Shown here: one piece after another, positions 23,887-32,603 of the stretch
Layout: each line of letters begins with the position of its first letter
Position numbering within the stretch: the stretch's first letter is position 1
Program-made: the position numbers and the translations under genes
From: Clostridiales bacterium
GTDB taxonomy: Bacteria; Bacillota; Clostridia; Peptostreptococcales; Anaerovoracaceae
DNA: 64,000 nt
Assembly (NCBI GenBank): GCA_015243575.1
Contig: CP042469.1
Span: 434,001-498,000 of the forward strand
Reading direction: 5' to 3'
The notes under the pieces: generated by a model
Told to the model about the DNA's origin: nothing
Database searches by the model: none
What the model saw: only the letters and a program-made list of their open reading frames with translations

Positions 23887-25065
23887 ATGCTGAACTTTGA
23901 TTACGAAAATAGGACAAGGATTATATTTGGAAAAGGAAAACAGGCTATGGTTGGAGAACTGATCAAGCCTTACGGAAATAAGATTCTGTTTCATTACGGT
24001 GGTGAGAGCATTAAAAAAAGCGGGTTATACGATGAAGTTCGAAGTGCACTGGAAGCTGCTGGTGTCTCTTATGTGGAACTGGGCGGAGTTAAGCCCAATC
24101 CCAGGCTTTCACTGGTCAGGGAAGGTATCCGAATCTGCAGAGAAGAGGGAATCGATTTTATATTGGCAGTGGGCGGCGGCAGCGTCATCGATTCTGCGAA
24201 GGCGATCGCACTGGGCGTGCTCTATGACGGAGATATCTGGGATTATTTCCTGACAAAAAAGCCTGCTGGTAAGGTACTTGATCTGGCTACGATCCTGACC
24301 CTCCCTGCCACCGGATCGGAATCCAGTGACAGTGTGGTGATTTCCCAGGAAGAGACGCAGCTGAAGATGGGATATCATAGCGACAAAATCAGACCTGTAT
24401 TCAGCATTATGAATCCGGAGCTGTACTTCACTCTGCCGAAAAATCAGATTGCAAACGGTGTTTGTGACATGATGAGCCACATTCTTGAACGTTACTTTAC
24501 CACAACGGTGAAGGCAGATGTCACCGATGGTCTTTGTGAAAGTACTCTGAAAGCGATTATGAAAAATGCGCTGATTCTGAATCGGAACCATAAGGACTAC
24601 GATGCATGGGCAGAAGTTGCCTTTGCAGGAACCATTGCCCATAATGGACTGCTGGGGCTTGGCAGAGCGCAGGACTGGGCCTGCCATAAGATGGAACATG
24701 AACTCAGTGCGATTTATGATGTGGCTCACGGTGCCGGACTTGCTGTGCTTACTCCATCCTGGATGCGATATGTATACAAAACCAATATCAATATGTTTGT
24801 GCAATTTGCGGTAAATGTAATGGGTGTGGAAGGTACCTACAGAGACCCGGATGCTATCGTCAATGAGGGGATAGACAGACTGGAGCGCTTCTTCATTACC
24901 ATCGGGCTTCCCATTACCTTGAGAGAACTTGGTATGGATGACAGTAACCTGGAGTTAATGGCGAAAAAAGCCACTTGGTACAGCGATGGAAAGGAAACAC
25001 CGGTTGGAGGTTTCCAAAAGCTCTCTTGGAAGGATATTCTTGAAATCTACAAGATGGCTCAGTAA
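23887..25065 (+). CDS. Iron-containing alcohol dehydrogenase (butanol dehydrogenase type)
   Basis: 392 residues, close to NADH-dependent butanol dehydrogenase BdhA/YqhD-like proteins. Features: the N-terminal YENRTRIIFGKG start, NAD-binding GGGSVIDSAKAIA (about 97-109), metal-binding residues in ICDMMSH-like GVCDMMSHILERYF, and GLGRAQDWACHKMEHELSAIYDVAHGAGLAVL with three candidate His ligands. It reduces aldehydes to alcohols as a fermentative electron sink. It is monocistronic between its own promoter and the CIRCE/htpG promoter. AGGAAAGG precedes the ATG. Confidence 0.93.
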   Translation: MLNFDYENRTRIIFGKGKQAMVGELIKPYGNKILFHYGGESIKKSGLYDEVRSALEAAGVSYVELGGVKPNPRLSLVREGIRICREEGIDFILAVGGGSVIDSAKAIALGVLYDGDIWDYFLTKKPAGKVLDLATILTLPATGSESSDSVVISQEETQLKMGYHSDKIRPVFSIMNPELYFTLPKNQIANGVCDMMSHILERYFTTTVKADVTDGLCESTLKAIMKNALILNRNHKDYDAWAEVAFAGTIAHNGLLGLGRAQDWACHKMEHELSAIYDVAHGAGLAVLTPSWMRYVYKTNINMFVQFAVNVMGVEGTYRDPDAIVNEGIDRLERFFITIGLPITLRELGMDDSNLELMAKKATWYSDGKETPVGGFQKLSWKDILEIYKMAQ

Positions 25066-25113
25066 ATCATAACAAAAAAGCTGGGTGAATTTAGGAAATT
25101 GATGAAAATCCTC

Positions 25114-25142
25114 TTGATTTCAGCGGGTAAATGTTTTAATAT
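25114..25142 (+). promoter_or_regulatory. Sigma-A promoter of htpG
   Basis: TTGATT, 17 bases, TAATAT, with the CIRCE element starting five bases after the -10, so the operator covers the transcription start. Confidence 0.75.
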
Positions 25143-25146
25143 TAAA

Positions 25147-25181
25147 GTTGTTAGCACTCTATTGAAAAGAGTGCTAACAAC
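25147..25181. promoter_or_regulatory. CIRCE operator (HrcA binding site)
   Basis: TTAGCACTC, nine bases, GAGTGCTAA (25151-25177) is the exact CIRCE consensus. The dyad extends four more bases on each side (GTTG/CAAC), giving 13-bp arms. It implies heat-shock control of htpG by HrcA, which is not encoded in this window. Confidence 0.95.
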
Positions 25182-25266
25182 TTTCGTTTATTGAATTGAT
25201 TCAGCGAATGGGTCAGAAGTAAGATCAGTGATGAAAGAAAAATGAAGAAATAGGAGGGGTTTTTAA

Positions 25267-27156
25267 ATGGCTAAAAAACAGTTTAAAGCAGAGTCAAAAC
25301 GACTTTTGGATCTTATGATCCATTCTATTTATACCCATAAGGAGATTTTTTTAAGGGAGCTGATCTCCAATGCCAGCGATGCAATTGATAAGCTTTATTA
25401 CAAAAGTCTCACAGAAAATGTGACAGGGATCACCAGAGAGCAATTTGAAATCCGCATTGCTGCTGATAAAGAAAGTAGATTGCTTACCATTACGGATAAT
25501 GGGATTGGTATGACCAAAGAGGAGCTGGAATCCAATCTTGGGACCATCGCAAAAAGTGGTTCCTTAAACTTTAAGAAAGATAATGAGCAAAAGGAAGACA
25601 TCGATATCATCGGTCAGTTTGGTGTGGGCTTCTACTCTGCATTTATGGTAAGCAGCGAAGTAAAGGTCATCAGCAAGGCATACGGAGAAGGACAGGCATA
25701 TTGCTGGGAATCTTCCGGTACCGAAGGTTATTCTATAGCAGAGTGTGAAAAGGATGGCTGCGGAACCGAAATTATATTGAAGATTAAGGAAGACACTGAG
25801 GATGAGAAATACGATGAGTTTCTTCAGGAATATAGAATTCGCAGCTTGATCAAGAGGTATTCCGATTATATCAGATATCCTATAAGAATGAAGACCGAGC
25901 AGCGAAGACCGAAGGAAGGCAGTGAAGGCGAGTTCGAGACAGTGATTGAGGATCAGACGCTCAACAGCATGATACCGATCTGGCGGAAAAATAAAAATGA
26001 AATTACCGAGGATGAGTATAATGGGTTCTATCAAGAGAAGTTCTTTGATTTTGCAAATCCAGCCAAGGTGATTCATACGAACGTTGAGGGAATGGTTTCC
26101 TATAACGCGCTGCTTTTTATTCCTTCCAAGCCGCCATATAATTATTACACCAAAGAGTATGAAAAGGGGCTGCAGCTTTATTCCAGCGGAGTGTTGATCA
26201 TGGATAAGTGCGCGGACCTGCTTCCTGACTATTTTAGTTTTGTGAAGGGATTGGTAGACTCGCAGGATCTTTCCTTGAACATCTCAAGAGAAATGCTGCA
26301 GCATGACAGACAGCTAAAAGCCATTTCCTCCAGAATAGAAAAGAAGATCAAGAGCGAACTGACAGAGCTGATGAATGTTGATCGAGAGAAGTACGAAGAA
26401 TTTTTCAAAAACTTTGGACTGCAGATTAAATATGGAATTTATGATGGTTACGGTGCCAATAAAGAGACACTAAAGGATTTACTCCTGTTCTATTCCTCGA
26501 CGGAAAAGAAACCGGTGACCTTGGCTGAGTATGTTTCCCGCATGAAGGAAGATCAGAAGTTTATCTATTATGCTGCGGGGGATACCGTTGAACGAATTGA
26601 TCGGCTGCCCCAGACAGAACTGCTGAAGGACAAGGGTTATGAAATCCTTTACTTCACAGATGACATCGATGAGTTCGCAATCCGTATCCTGAGCGAATTT
26701 GACGGCAAAGAATTTAAGTCTGTGTCCGGAGATGATCTGGGAATTGAAGAGGATCAAAAGGAGACTGAAGAGGTCAAGAAAGAAACCGAGGACAACAAGG
26801 AATTACTGACCTTTATGAAGGATACACTCAGTGGAAAGGTCAGCGAGGTAAGAATTTCTCAAAGACTGAAAACCCACCCTGTTTGCCTGTCCAGCGGCGG
26901 CAGTATTTCCATAGAGATGGAAAAAATACTCAATGCAATGCCAAGTGATGATAAAGTGAAAGCTGAAAAAGTGCTCGAACTTAACGCATCCCACCCAGTC
27001 CTAAAGGCAATGAAGGATATATATGAAGCAGACAAGGATAAAGCCGGAACTTATACGGAGCTTTTATATAATCAGGCACTTATGATTGAAGGCCTTCCTA
27101 TTGAAGATCCGGTTGCATTTTCCAATGCGGTATGTGATCTCATCGCATCGAAATAA
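25267..27156 (+). CDS. htpG: Molecular chaperone HtpG (Hsp90)
   Basis: 629 residues, full length for bacterial Hsp90. The N-terminal GHKL ATPase has [19 protein letters not shown], and the lid/[12 protein letters not shown] motif; the middle domain includes the catalytic Arg region [10 protein letters not shown]; a C-terminal dimerisation domain follows. It assists client folding under stress. The ATG follows AGGAGGGG. A perfect CIRCE element covers its promoter, so it belongs to the HrcA regulon here, unlike B. subtilis where htpG is not under CIRCE. It is monocistronic with a strong terminator. Confidence 0.97.
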   Translation: MAKKQFKAESKRLLDLMIHSIYTHKEIFLRELISNASDAIDKLYYKSLTENVTGITREQFEIRIAADKESRLLTITDNGIGMTKEELESNLGTIAKSGSLNFKKDNEQKEDIDIIGQFGVGFYSAFMVSSEVKVISKAYGEGQAYCWESSGTEGYSIAECEKDGCGTEIILKIKEDTEDEKYDEFLQEYRIRSLIKRYSDYIRYPIRMKTEQRRPKEGSEGEFETVIEDQTLNSMIPIWRKNKNEITEDEYNGFYQEKFFDFANPAKVIHTNVEGMVSYNALLFIPSKPPYNYYTKEYEKGLQLYSSGVLIMDKCADLLPDYFSFVKGLVDSQDLSLNISREMLQHDRQLKAISSRIEKKIKSELTELMNVDREKYEEFFKNFGLQIKYGIYDGYGANKETLKDLLLFYSSTEKKPVTLAEYVSRMKEDQKFIYYAAGDTVERIDRLPQTELLKDKGYEILYFTDDIDEFAIRILSEFDGKEFKSVSGDDLGIEEDQKETEEVKKETEDNKELLTFMKDTLSGKVSEVRISQRLKTHPVCLSSGGSISIEMEKILNAMPSDDKVKAEKVLELNASHPVLKAMKDIYEADKDKAGTYTELLYNQALMIEGLPIEDPVAFSNAVCDLIASK

Positions 27157-27194
27157 GGCGTAAGTAAATTAAATAAGAATTTATAAGCGAAAGC

Positions 27195-27223
27195 CGGAGG
27201 CAGATGACTGCCTCCGTTTTTTT
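27195..27223 (+). terminator. Rho-independent terminator after htpG
   Basis: CGGAGGCAG (27195-27203), four-base loop, CTGCCTCCG (27208-27216), then seven T. Confidence 0.93.
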
Positions 27224-27415
27224 GTCTGCCGTTTTACAGGGATGCTCAAATCATAATCACAATTATTTCCAATCAGGATAACACTTAACTTAAGCCTCGA
27301 ATAATATGAACTATAAATCAGTTTGTTGCGGTATCTGTGGATCCGGTTTGAAAGCACTTCTCAACTAGGCAACAACCGGCTGCCGGAACAACTGATCAGA
27401 AGGGGGTATGAGAGA

Positions 27416-28339
27416 ATGCTCGTCTTCGCTTCGTTGTCGGCACTATTGCTTGTTTTTGTCATTTTAATTTATAGAATGATTTATAGCATAATCTGCAGTA
27501 TTTATCCAAAGCCCGAAAAGACAGAAGCGAAAGCCTTTGATCAACTCCTCTCCTATGCAGGGTATCAATACGATCCGGAACAGGATATTTTTTTTTCCAG
27601 ATTGGATGCATGGCAGAGGGAATTCGGTTATTGCCGGCTTTATGACGAGGCAGCAGCACCTGCAAGCATTATTATCGACGCAGAACCGGTGACGTTTGTG
27701 TATGGCGGAAAGAGATGGCTGATTCAGTTTTGGAAAGGGCAGTATTACCTGAATACGGGATGTGAAATCGGCGTTTATTATACAGATCAACAGGATCTTA
27801 ATATTCCGGGGTTGTTTACCGGCACCTTTTATCAATGCGCCGCAGATGATGATCTGATGGAGCTGTCTTACGTTCTGTTTCAGAAAGGCAGAAAGCTGTT
27901 TGAGAGAACGGAGAAGCACTGGTGGCTCAGCGGTTTTAAGGCAGGAGTGTTTTCTGAACCTGAGGAGCTTGCCATGCACATCAAAATCACTTTTCTAGAC
28001 GAAACAATGTGCGAAGCCTTCGTCGCTGCGCTGATAAAGATCGGCTATCAAAGGAGCCAGATCAAAATCAACGGTACTGATGCTGAGTTTATTTTTGACA
28101 GAACCCATACACCGAAACCTTTCACGAGGTCAGAGAAAACAGACAGGATCATCCAAAATTATAACCGGCTCGCCTGTAAAAGATATCGGCAAATAACTTC
28201 TAGATGCAGAACAATGGCAGAAAGAATCTGTATCATTCGAAGAAAAGAGCCGTTGTTTTATGAAGGGATGATTCGCATAGGAAAAACAAGGCGCATCATA
28301 AAGGCCTTTTATGAGTTGATCGAGCATGGCATTGACTGA
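27416..28339 (+). CDS. DUF4474-like protein of unknown function
   Basis: 307 residues from the ATG at 27416, chosen for AGGGGG upstream; a longer frame from 27323 has no ribosome site. A hydrophobic helix (about 1-27) anchors it. The rest is soluble and contains a stretch I associate with DUF4474: AGYQYDPEQDIFFSRLDA, then FGYCRLYDEAAAPAS, FVYGGKRWLIQFWKGQYYL and EIGVYYTD. The C-terminus is rich in Arg/Lys and Cys. No catalytic motif is evident. It precedes the phosphoesterase gene by 72 bases, and the two may be cotranscribed. The role is unknown. Confidence 0.65.
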   Translation: MLVFASLSALLLVFVILIYRMIYSIICSIYPKPEKTEAKAFDQLLSYAGYQYDPEQDIFFSRLDAWQREFGYCRLYDEAAAPASIIIDAEPVTFVYGGKRWLIQFWKGQYYLNTGCEIGVYYTDQQDLNIPGLFTGTFYQCAADDDLMELSYVLFQKGRKLFERTEKHWWLSGFKAGVFSEPEELAMHIKITFLDETMCEAFVAALIKIGYQRSQIKINGTDAEFIFDRTHTPKPFTRSEKTDRIIQNYNRLACKRYRQITSRCRTMAERICIIRRKEPLFYEGMIRIGKTRRIIKAFYELIEHGID

Positions 28340-28411
28340 CAACATCGGGTTGTGAGACCTGAAGCTGTCTTCCATGTCCGATCATATGTAGAAAAATCGG
28401 GAGAGATTGTA

Positions 28412-29359
28412 ATGAATTCGATGAAGCGTTTATCCCAGATATTCGAATCTTCAGTAAAGCTGCCAATTGATGATTCCAGCAAGCTTATCATCATGAGTGA
28501 TTGTCATAGAGGTGATGGAAGCCAGGCGGATGATTTTTTCAAAAACGAAAATCTCTATATCTCAGCGTTGAATCACTATCTTGAACAGGATTTCACCTAT
28601 ATTGAAATCGGTGACGGTGATGAGCTTTGGGAGAATAAGAGAATGTCCGATATCATTTATGCCCACCAGGGTGTTTTTGAACTTCTAAAAAAATTTTATC
28701 AGAAGAATCAGGCATATTTCGTCTATGGGAATCATGATATGGTGAAACAGAGCGATAAATTTTTAAAAGCCAATTTATATGAGTATTATGACAAGAGAGA
28801 AAATAAAACTGTTCCGTTATTTGAGGATATGCGTGCCTATGAAGGACTTGTGCTGGAGTATGAAAGCTGGGGACTGAACCCCTTCTCCAAACAAATTCTC
28901 CTGGTTCATGGTCATCAGGTAGATGATTTGAACAGCAGCTTTTGGAAAGTCAGCAGATTTCTGGTGCGCTACCTTTGGAGACCGCTGGAATTATTCGGTG
29001 TCACGAATCCTACCAGTCCTGCACAGAACCAGGAAAAGAAGGAGATTGTAGGAAAACGGTTGACGGAATGGGTCATTAAGGAAAATCATATGCTGATTGG
29101 TGGGCATAACCATCGTCCGATGTTCCCGGAAATGGGGGAACCGCTGTATTTTAACGATGGAAGCTGTGTTCATCCGCAGTTTATTACGGGGATTGAAATT
29201 GACAGGGGAGAGATATCTCTTGTAAAGTGGGGCGTCAAAGTTAGGCAGGAGGGAAGCTTGTACGTCGGAAGAGATGTAATTGCTGGTCCAAGGAAACTAA
29301 GGGATTTCTTTATCACGAAAAGAATCTTTGAAACCTGCTCTCTTAAAGATCTAGGCTGA
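28412..29359 (+). CDS. Metallophosphoesterase (calcineurin-like)
   Basis: 315 residues from ATG at 28412 (GGGAGAG upstream); the frame from 28352 lacks a ribosome site. All five phosphoesterase blocks are present: SDCHRGDG, IGDGDELWE, YGNHD, VHGHQVDD and GGHNHRP, so a two-metal active site is intact. The overall form recalls LpxH/UDP-diacylglucosamine hydrolase-like and Ser/Thr phosphatase-like bacterial proteins. Since a Gram-positive makes no lipid A, the substrate is probably something else and cannot be told. Confidence 0.85.
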   Translation: MNSMKRLSQIFESSVKLPIDDSSKLIIMSDCHRGDGSQADDFFKNENLYISALNHYLEQDFTYIEIGDGDELWENKRMSDIIYAHQGVFELLKKFYQKNQAYFVYGNHDMVKQSDKFLKANLYEYYDKRENKTVPLFEDMRAYEGLVLEYESWGLNPFSKQILLVHGHQVDDLNSSFWKVSRFLVRYLWRPLELFGVTNPTSPAQNQEKKEIVGKRLTEWVIKENHMLIGGHNHRPMFPEMGEPLYFNDGSCVHPQFITGIEIDRGEISLVKWGVKVRQEGSLYVGRDVIAGPRKLRDFFITKRIFETCSLKDLG

Positions 29360-29401
29360 TGCGATCAATTTAGTATTTTTCTCGCATTCGTGCGTTGTGT
29401 T

Positions 29402-29430
29402 CCCCGTCGGAGTATGATGCTTCGGCGGGG
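29402..29430. terminator. Hairpin between phosphoesterase and SOD-like genes
   Basis: An 11-pair stem (29402-29412 with 29420-29430, two G-T pairs) around a seven-base loop. It has no U-tract, so termination may be partial. Confidence 0.45.
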
Positions 29431-29537
29431 ATTCTGTGGGTGAATGTTCCGCAGAATTCGATTTTTGACTTGTGTCAACCATAGGAACCAGCGCATAGTA
29501 TATAGCAATAGGGGATACTTGGGAGGTAATATTTCCA

Positions 29538-30455
29538 ATGCTTGATCAGACCATAAAACTAATGTATGAGACAATGTCTAAGCCGCCGGTAGTCTGTGCC
29601 CATTTAGAAGGCAGCTCGGAAATACATAAACTTGTAGGAGACGTCTATCTCTATCCTTTTCTGGATGGTACCCTGCTGGTGGTTGATGTTGAAGGAATTC
29701 CATTTTCGGGATTTTATGGATTTCATATTCATCAGCATGGACCATGTATCATGGGAGAGGGTTATACTGGATTTCATGATGTTGGAGGGCATTTTTCACT
29801 CAACCCGGATGCGCCTCATCCTTACCATTCCGGAGATCTTCCAGTACTAATGTCTTTTTATGGTCATGCATATATGATTGTTTACACAGACCGCTTCACC
29901 CCGGATCAAGTGCTGGGGAGGGCAATGATCATTCATGAGTGGCCGGATGATTATAGAACTCAGCCAACAGGTAACGCAGGACAGCATATCGGATGCGGAA
30001 CTTTTTTTCCGTGCTGTTTTGACCAGAGAGAATACATGGGTGGGATGCAAGGTTTTCCTTTAGGTGAGCGGGTTGGTATTCCGCAGGAAACCATGCCGCA
30101 GCAAACCATGCCGCAGCAAACCATTCCCCAGGAAGCTGTTCCATTGGTGCCCCAGCCGATCGGCCCGCCGGGAGCTCCTCCTGTAGCACCCTCACTCAGC
30201 GGACCCACTGGGGGCTTGCCGGGACCATTCCCTAGTCCCATCCCCGGCATCATGCCGCCTAACAGTTCTACAGGAGCTATCCCCGGCATCATGCCGCCTA
30301 ACAGTTCCACAGGAGCTATCCCCGGCATCATGCCGCCAGGCAGTTCTGTGGAAGGATTATCCGTCGCATATCACCCTCATCACAGCGGTGCACAGGAACA
30401 TACTCAGGCAAGGTACTTCAACCGATTCTACGAATCATACCAGCCAATTTATTAA
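29538..30455 (+). CDS. Cu/Zn superoxide dismutase-like protein with Pro-rich repeat tail
   Basis: 305 residues. Residues 20-160 are a Cu/Zn-SOD domain: copper ligands in GFHIHQHG (His63, His65) and IIHEWPDD (His133), bridging His85 in VGGHFSLNP, zinc ligands His94, His97 and Asp100, and a likely disulphide Cys70-Cys153. The Arg that guides superoxide is His150 in GNAGQHIGCG, so activity may be reduced or altered. There is no signal peptide. The tail (about 180-275) is Pro/Gln-rich with three 13-residue repeats IPGIMPP[NG]SS[TV][GE]-type. Such tails suggest a surface, spore-coat or scaffold role. The GGGAGGT site precedes the ATG. Confidence 0.85.
   Translation: MLDQTIKLMYETMSKPPVVCAHLEGSSEIHKLVGDVYLYPFLDGTLLVVDVEGIPFSGFYGFHIHQHGPCIMGEGYTGFHDVGGHFSLNPDAPHPYHSGDLPVLMSFYGHAYMIVYTDRFTPDQVLGRAMIIHEWPDDYRTQPTGNAGQHIGCGTFFPCCFDQREYMGGMQGFPLGERVGIPQETMPQQTMPQQTIPQEAVPLVPQPIGPPGAPPVAPSLSGPTGGLPGPFPSPIPGIMPPNSSTGAIPGIMPPNSSTGAIPGIMPPGSSVEGLSVAYHPHHSGAQEHTQARYFNRFYESYQPIY
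30240..30356 (+). repeat. Three tandem 39-bp repeats within the SOD-like gene
   Basis: Units at 30240-30278, 30279-30317 and 30318-30356, each coding for a 13-residue IPGIMPP-containing repeat. Units 1 and 2 differ by one base; unit 3 diverges at its end. A shorter 15-bp CCGCAGCAAACCATG-type repeat lies just before (about 30085-30130). Both are prone to copy-number change. Confidence 0.9.
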
Positions 30456-30504
30456 TTTTATCTGCTGGCCTACTGCCGTCAAAACCGGCGGTTCCCTATA
30501 GAAA

Positions 30505-30540
30505 ACCCCGCAGTACACTTTGTCCCGCGGGGTCTTCCTT
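30505..30540 (+). terminator. Terminator after the SOD-like gene
   Basis: ACCCCGC (30505-30511) pairs with GCGGGGT (30527-30533), followed by CTTCCTTTCTTT. The T-tract is interrupted, so strength is moderate. Confidence 0.6.
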
Positions 30541-30553
30541 TCTTTGTGATTCC

Positions 30554-30733
30554 TTAATTGCTTCCGTTCTCTTTGTGGTCTGGACTTTCTTTCAAAGCCT
30601 CCAGTTCCTGTTTCGTTAGAATCTTTGACTTTGACACAAGATGCTTGCAGGTATCACACATATAACCTACCGTACCGCATCCTGAGATCCGCTCCAGTTT
30701 ATCTCCGCAATCAGGGCAATAATAGTCTTCCAT
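30554..30733 (-). CDS. Small zinc-ribbon protein (59 aa)
   Basis: A 59-codon minus-strand frame with AAGGAAG before its ATG. It starts MEDYYCPDCGDKLERISGCG and continues GYMCDTCKHLVSK, giving two CxxC knuckles (Cys6/Cys9 and Cys26/Cys29) plus Cys19, then a charged helical tail with KQELEALKESPD. This is a zinc-ribbon, or possibly a rubredoxin-like iron site. It sits alone on the minus strand between two plus-strand genes. It was found by reading the strand directly, as it is below common length cut-offs. Confidence 0.75.
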   Translation of the reverse strand: MEDYYCPDCGDKLERISGCGTVGYMCDTCKHLVSKSKILTKQELEALKESPDHKENGSN

Positions 30734-30922
30734 CTCATCTTCCTTTCCAGCAGCTAGTTGCTGCGTATGCTTATTTCATGTTTTTATTTTCTGCTTTGTT
30801 TTGTTTCCTTTTGCTTATTGTTCTTACTCTTTATATGATACCAGTATTTTTTCACACAAGCTACAGAACATGTGAATGAATCTGTACGATGATGGGAAAA
30901 AAAAGACAAGGGGGTGAGAATT

Positions 30923-32194
30923 ATGCTAGTTATGGAGAAAAGAATACGGCAGTGCGGGAAGAAAGTAAGGGTTGTTATGTTGATTGCAGCTGGTCTTGCT
31001 CTGTTCCTTTGGGGCTGCGGAAAGCAGGAGACAATCTCTTTTTCCGGAGAAATTGAAACAATCTCAGAAGGATCGATCTTGATGAAAAACATCAATTCAG
31101 GCAGTTTTGACAAAGCAAGTGTTGTGGTAGATGAGGCCGTATATAATTTCGATCCAGAGGAAGGTCAGCTCATAGAAGTGACGGCACTCCCGGAAATTAA
31201 AGAAAGCTACCCTGTTCAGGTTACGGCTGTAAAGCTTGTTTTAAAGAAGGATGCAGAGAGAAACATCTCGGATTATTTTCCGATGGAGAAGGATATCCGA
31301 TATGTATATGAGGGAATGGGAAATGAGTATGCTTCCTTCGAGACCTATACGGATTACACTGAAGCTGGCAGGATGCAGCAGATGGTCAGCAATGGCGGAA
31401 CGGTATCGGTCAGGGTATACGAACAAAAGGATGGCAAGCTGGTTAGGACATTTTCTAAGGGAGAAATCTACTACAGGGAAGATATGACGGATCAGAGTGA
31501 TGGTTCAGAAGAGGTCCTGTTGATGGAACCCTTGAAAGAGGGGACTGCCTGGAATCTGAAGGATGGCAGGCAAAGGACTATCACAAAGGTCTCCGCTGAT
31601 GTGAAGACTCCCTTGGGAACCTATAAAGCCATTGAGGTTCTCACGGAGGGGGGAGAGGGAACCAGTATTGATTACTATGTCAAACATATCGGTCTTGTAA
31701 AGACTCTTTATCAAACGGGTGGTCTTGAAGTCAGTTCCAGCTTAAAAGCCATAGAACAAAATGTTTCCAGAGAGCAACAGATTAAGTTCTACTATCCTGA
31801 GTTACAAAGTGGGAAGATTTTCTTTGTGAATAAAAAGGTTTCCTTCCGAACCAATGACGTTACAGCGAAGAATCTAGAAGACAAGTATAAGGAAGCGGTG
31901 AATGAAACCTTTGGTGCTGTTCTGACAACAGATGCAGCAATCAAGACCTTAAAGCTGGATGAAGAGGGTAAGGTGCATGTTGATATGAACGAAGCCTTTC
32001 TGAAGGAGATGAACGCTGGGGCCGGATATGAAGAGCTCATTTTGAAATGTATCGCCAACACCTTCGGACAATACTTTGGCAGCAATGCGGTTATCATCAC
32101 CATTGACGGGGAACCATTCCAGTCGGGTCATATCAAAATGAAAGAGGGAGAATCCATTCCCGTGGAGACAGAGCATATTACAGAAAAGAGCTGA
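30923..32194 (+). CDS. Lipoprotein with C-terminal GerMN domain
   Basis: 423 residues from ATG 30923 (GGGGGTGA upstream; ATG at 30932 is also possible). A basic N-terminus, hydrophobic core and lipobox-like FLWGC predict an exported lipoprotein. The middle has no family I recognise. The last about 130 residues form a GerMN (germination/sporulation) domain: YYPELQSGKIFFVNKKVSF, then EGKVHVDMNEAFLK and IANTFGQYFGSNAVIITIDGE. GerMN domains occur in the spore protein GerM and in cell-wall lipoproteins such as LpqB. The role is probably at the envelope; spore involvement is a guess. Confidence 0.8.
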   Translation: MLVMEKRIRQCGKKVRVVMLIAAGLALFLWGCGKQETISFSGEIETISEGSILMKNINSGSFDKASVVVDEAVYNFDPEEGQLIEVTALPEIKESYPVQVTAVKLVLKKDAERNISDYFPMEKDIRYVYEGMGNEYASFETYTDYTEAGRMQQMVSNGGTVSVRVYEQKDGKLVRTFSKGEIYYREDMTDQSDGSEEVLLMEPLKEGTAWNLKDGRQRTITKVSADVKTPLGTYKAIEVLTEGGEGTSIDYYVKHIGLVKTLYQTGGLEVSSSLKAIEQNVSREQQIKFYYPELQSGKIFFVNKKVSFRTNDVTAKNLEDKYKEAVNETFGAVLTTDAAIKTLKLDEEGKVHVDMNEAFLKEMNAGAGYEELILKCIANTFGQYFGSNAVIITIDGEPFQSGHIKMKEGESIPVETEHITEKS

Positions 32195-32225
32195 TCCTCC
32201 CAATGGTCGGATAAGCTCTTCTTTC

Positions 32226-32256
32226 AACGAGGCGAGAGGCATTTCCGCCTCGTTAT
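32226..32256 (+). terminator. Terminator after the GerMN lipoprotein
   Basis: AACGAGGCG (32226-32234) pairs with CGCCTCGTT (32246-32254); the following ATTATAAA is only weakly T-rich. Confidence 0.6.
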
Positions 32257-32346
32257 TATAAAACGAATAAGAATGTTATACTGTATGTTAGGGGGCGCAG
32301 CCGACGATCCCAGGTGTGATCTGCCCACGCCCCCATTGCTATTGTA

Positions 32347-32505
32347 TTAATACCTTTTTTCGCGGCAATAAACGTTTATGCACTTATCCGGGGGCGGGCA
32401 GCATCTTCTTTCACGATGACATCCACAGCCGCCTCCGCCATAGTTATTCCATCCACAGCTTCTGCCGGCGATAAAGCCTAACACTAATGGGAAAAAACAA
32501 TACAT
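32347..32505 (-). CDS. Cysteine-rich microprotein (52 aa)
   Basis: A 52-codon minus-strand frame with an ideal GGAGGTTGAAGCT spacing before its ATG. It starts with a short hydrophobic run (MYCFFPLVLGFIAGR), then a Gly/Cys/Arg-rich part with eight Cys in all (3, 17, 27, 29, 35, 36, 42, 47), including CGCH and RRCCPPP. The pattern recalls small Cys-rich spore-coat or metal-binding peptides, but I know no family. It is too short for usual gene callers. The strong ribosome site supports it. Confidence 0.6.
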   Translation of the reverse strand: MYCFFPLVLGFIAGRSCGWNNYGGGGCGCHRERRCCPPPDKCINVYCREKRY

Positions 32506-32603
32506 AGCTTCAACCTCCATTCTGTTAGTTTAATATATGCAGCATACAGATAATTGTTGAATGTTTCATAGAATCGTCTTATGATAATTCTGAGGTGATG
32601 GAA

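Noticed and set aside
24109-24804. 231-codon minus-strand frame opposite the alcohol dehydrogenase
   Set aside because: Antisense shadow; composition is rich in His/Cys/Arg with no family motif.
29960-30331. Minus-strand 123-codon Gly/Pro/Met-rich frame opposite the SOD-like tail
   Set aside because: It is the antisense of the repeat region; the plus-strand frame has the SOD domain and a ribosome site.
30240-30356. CRISPR array
   Set aside because: The repeats are directly adjacent, in frame and coding; there are no spacers.
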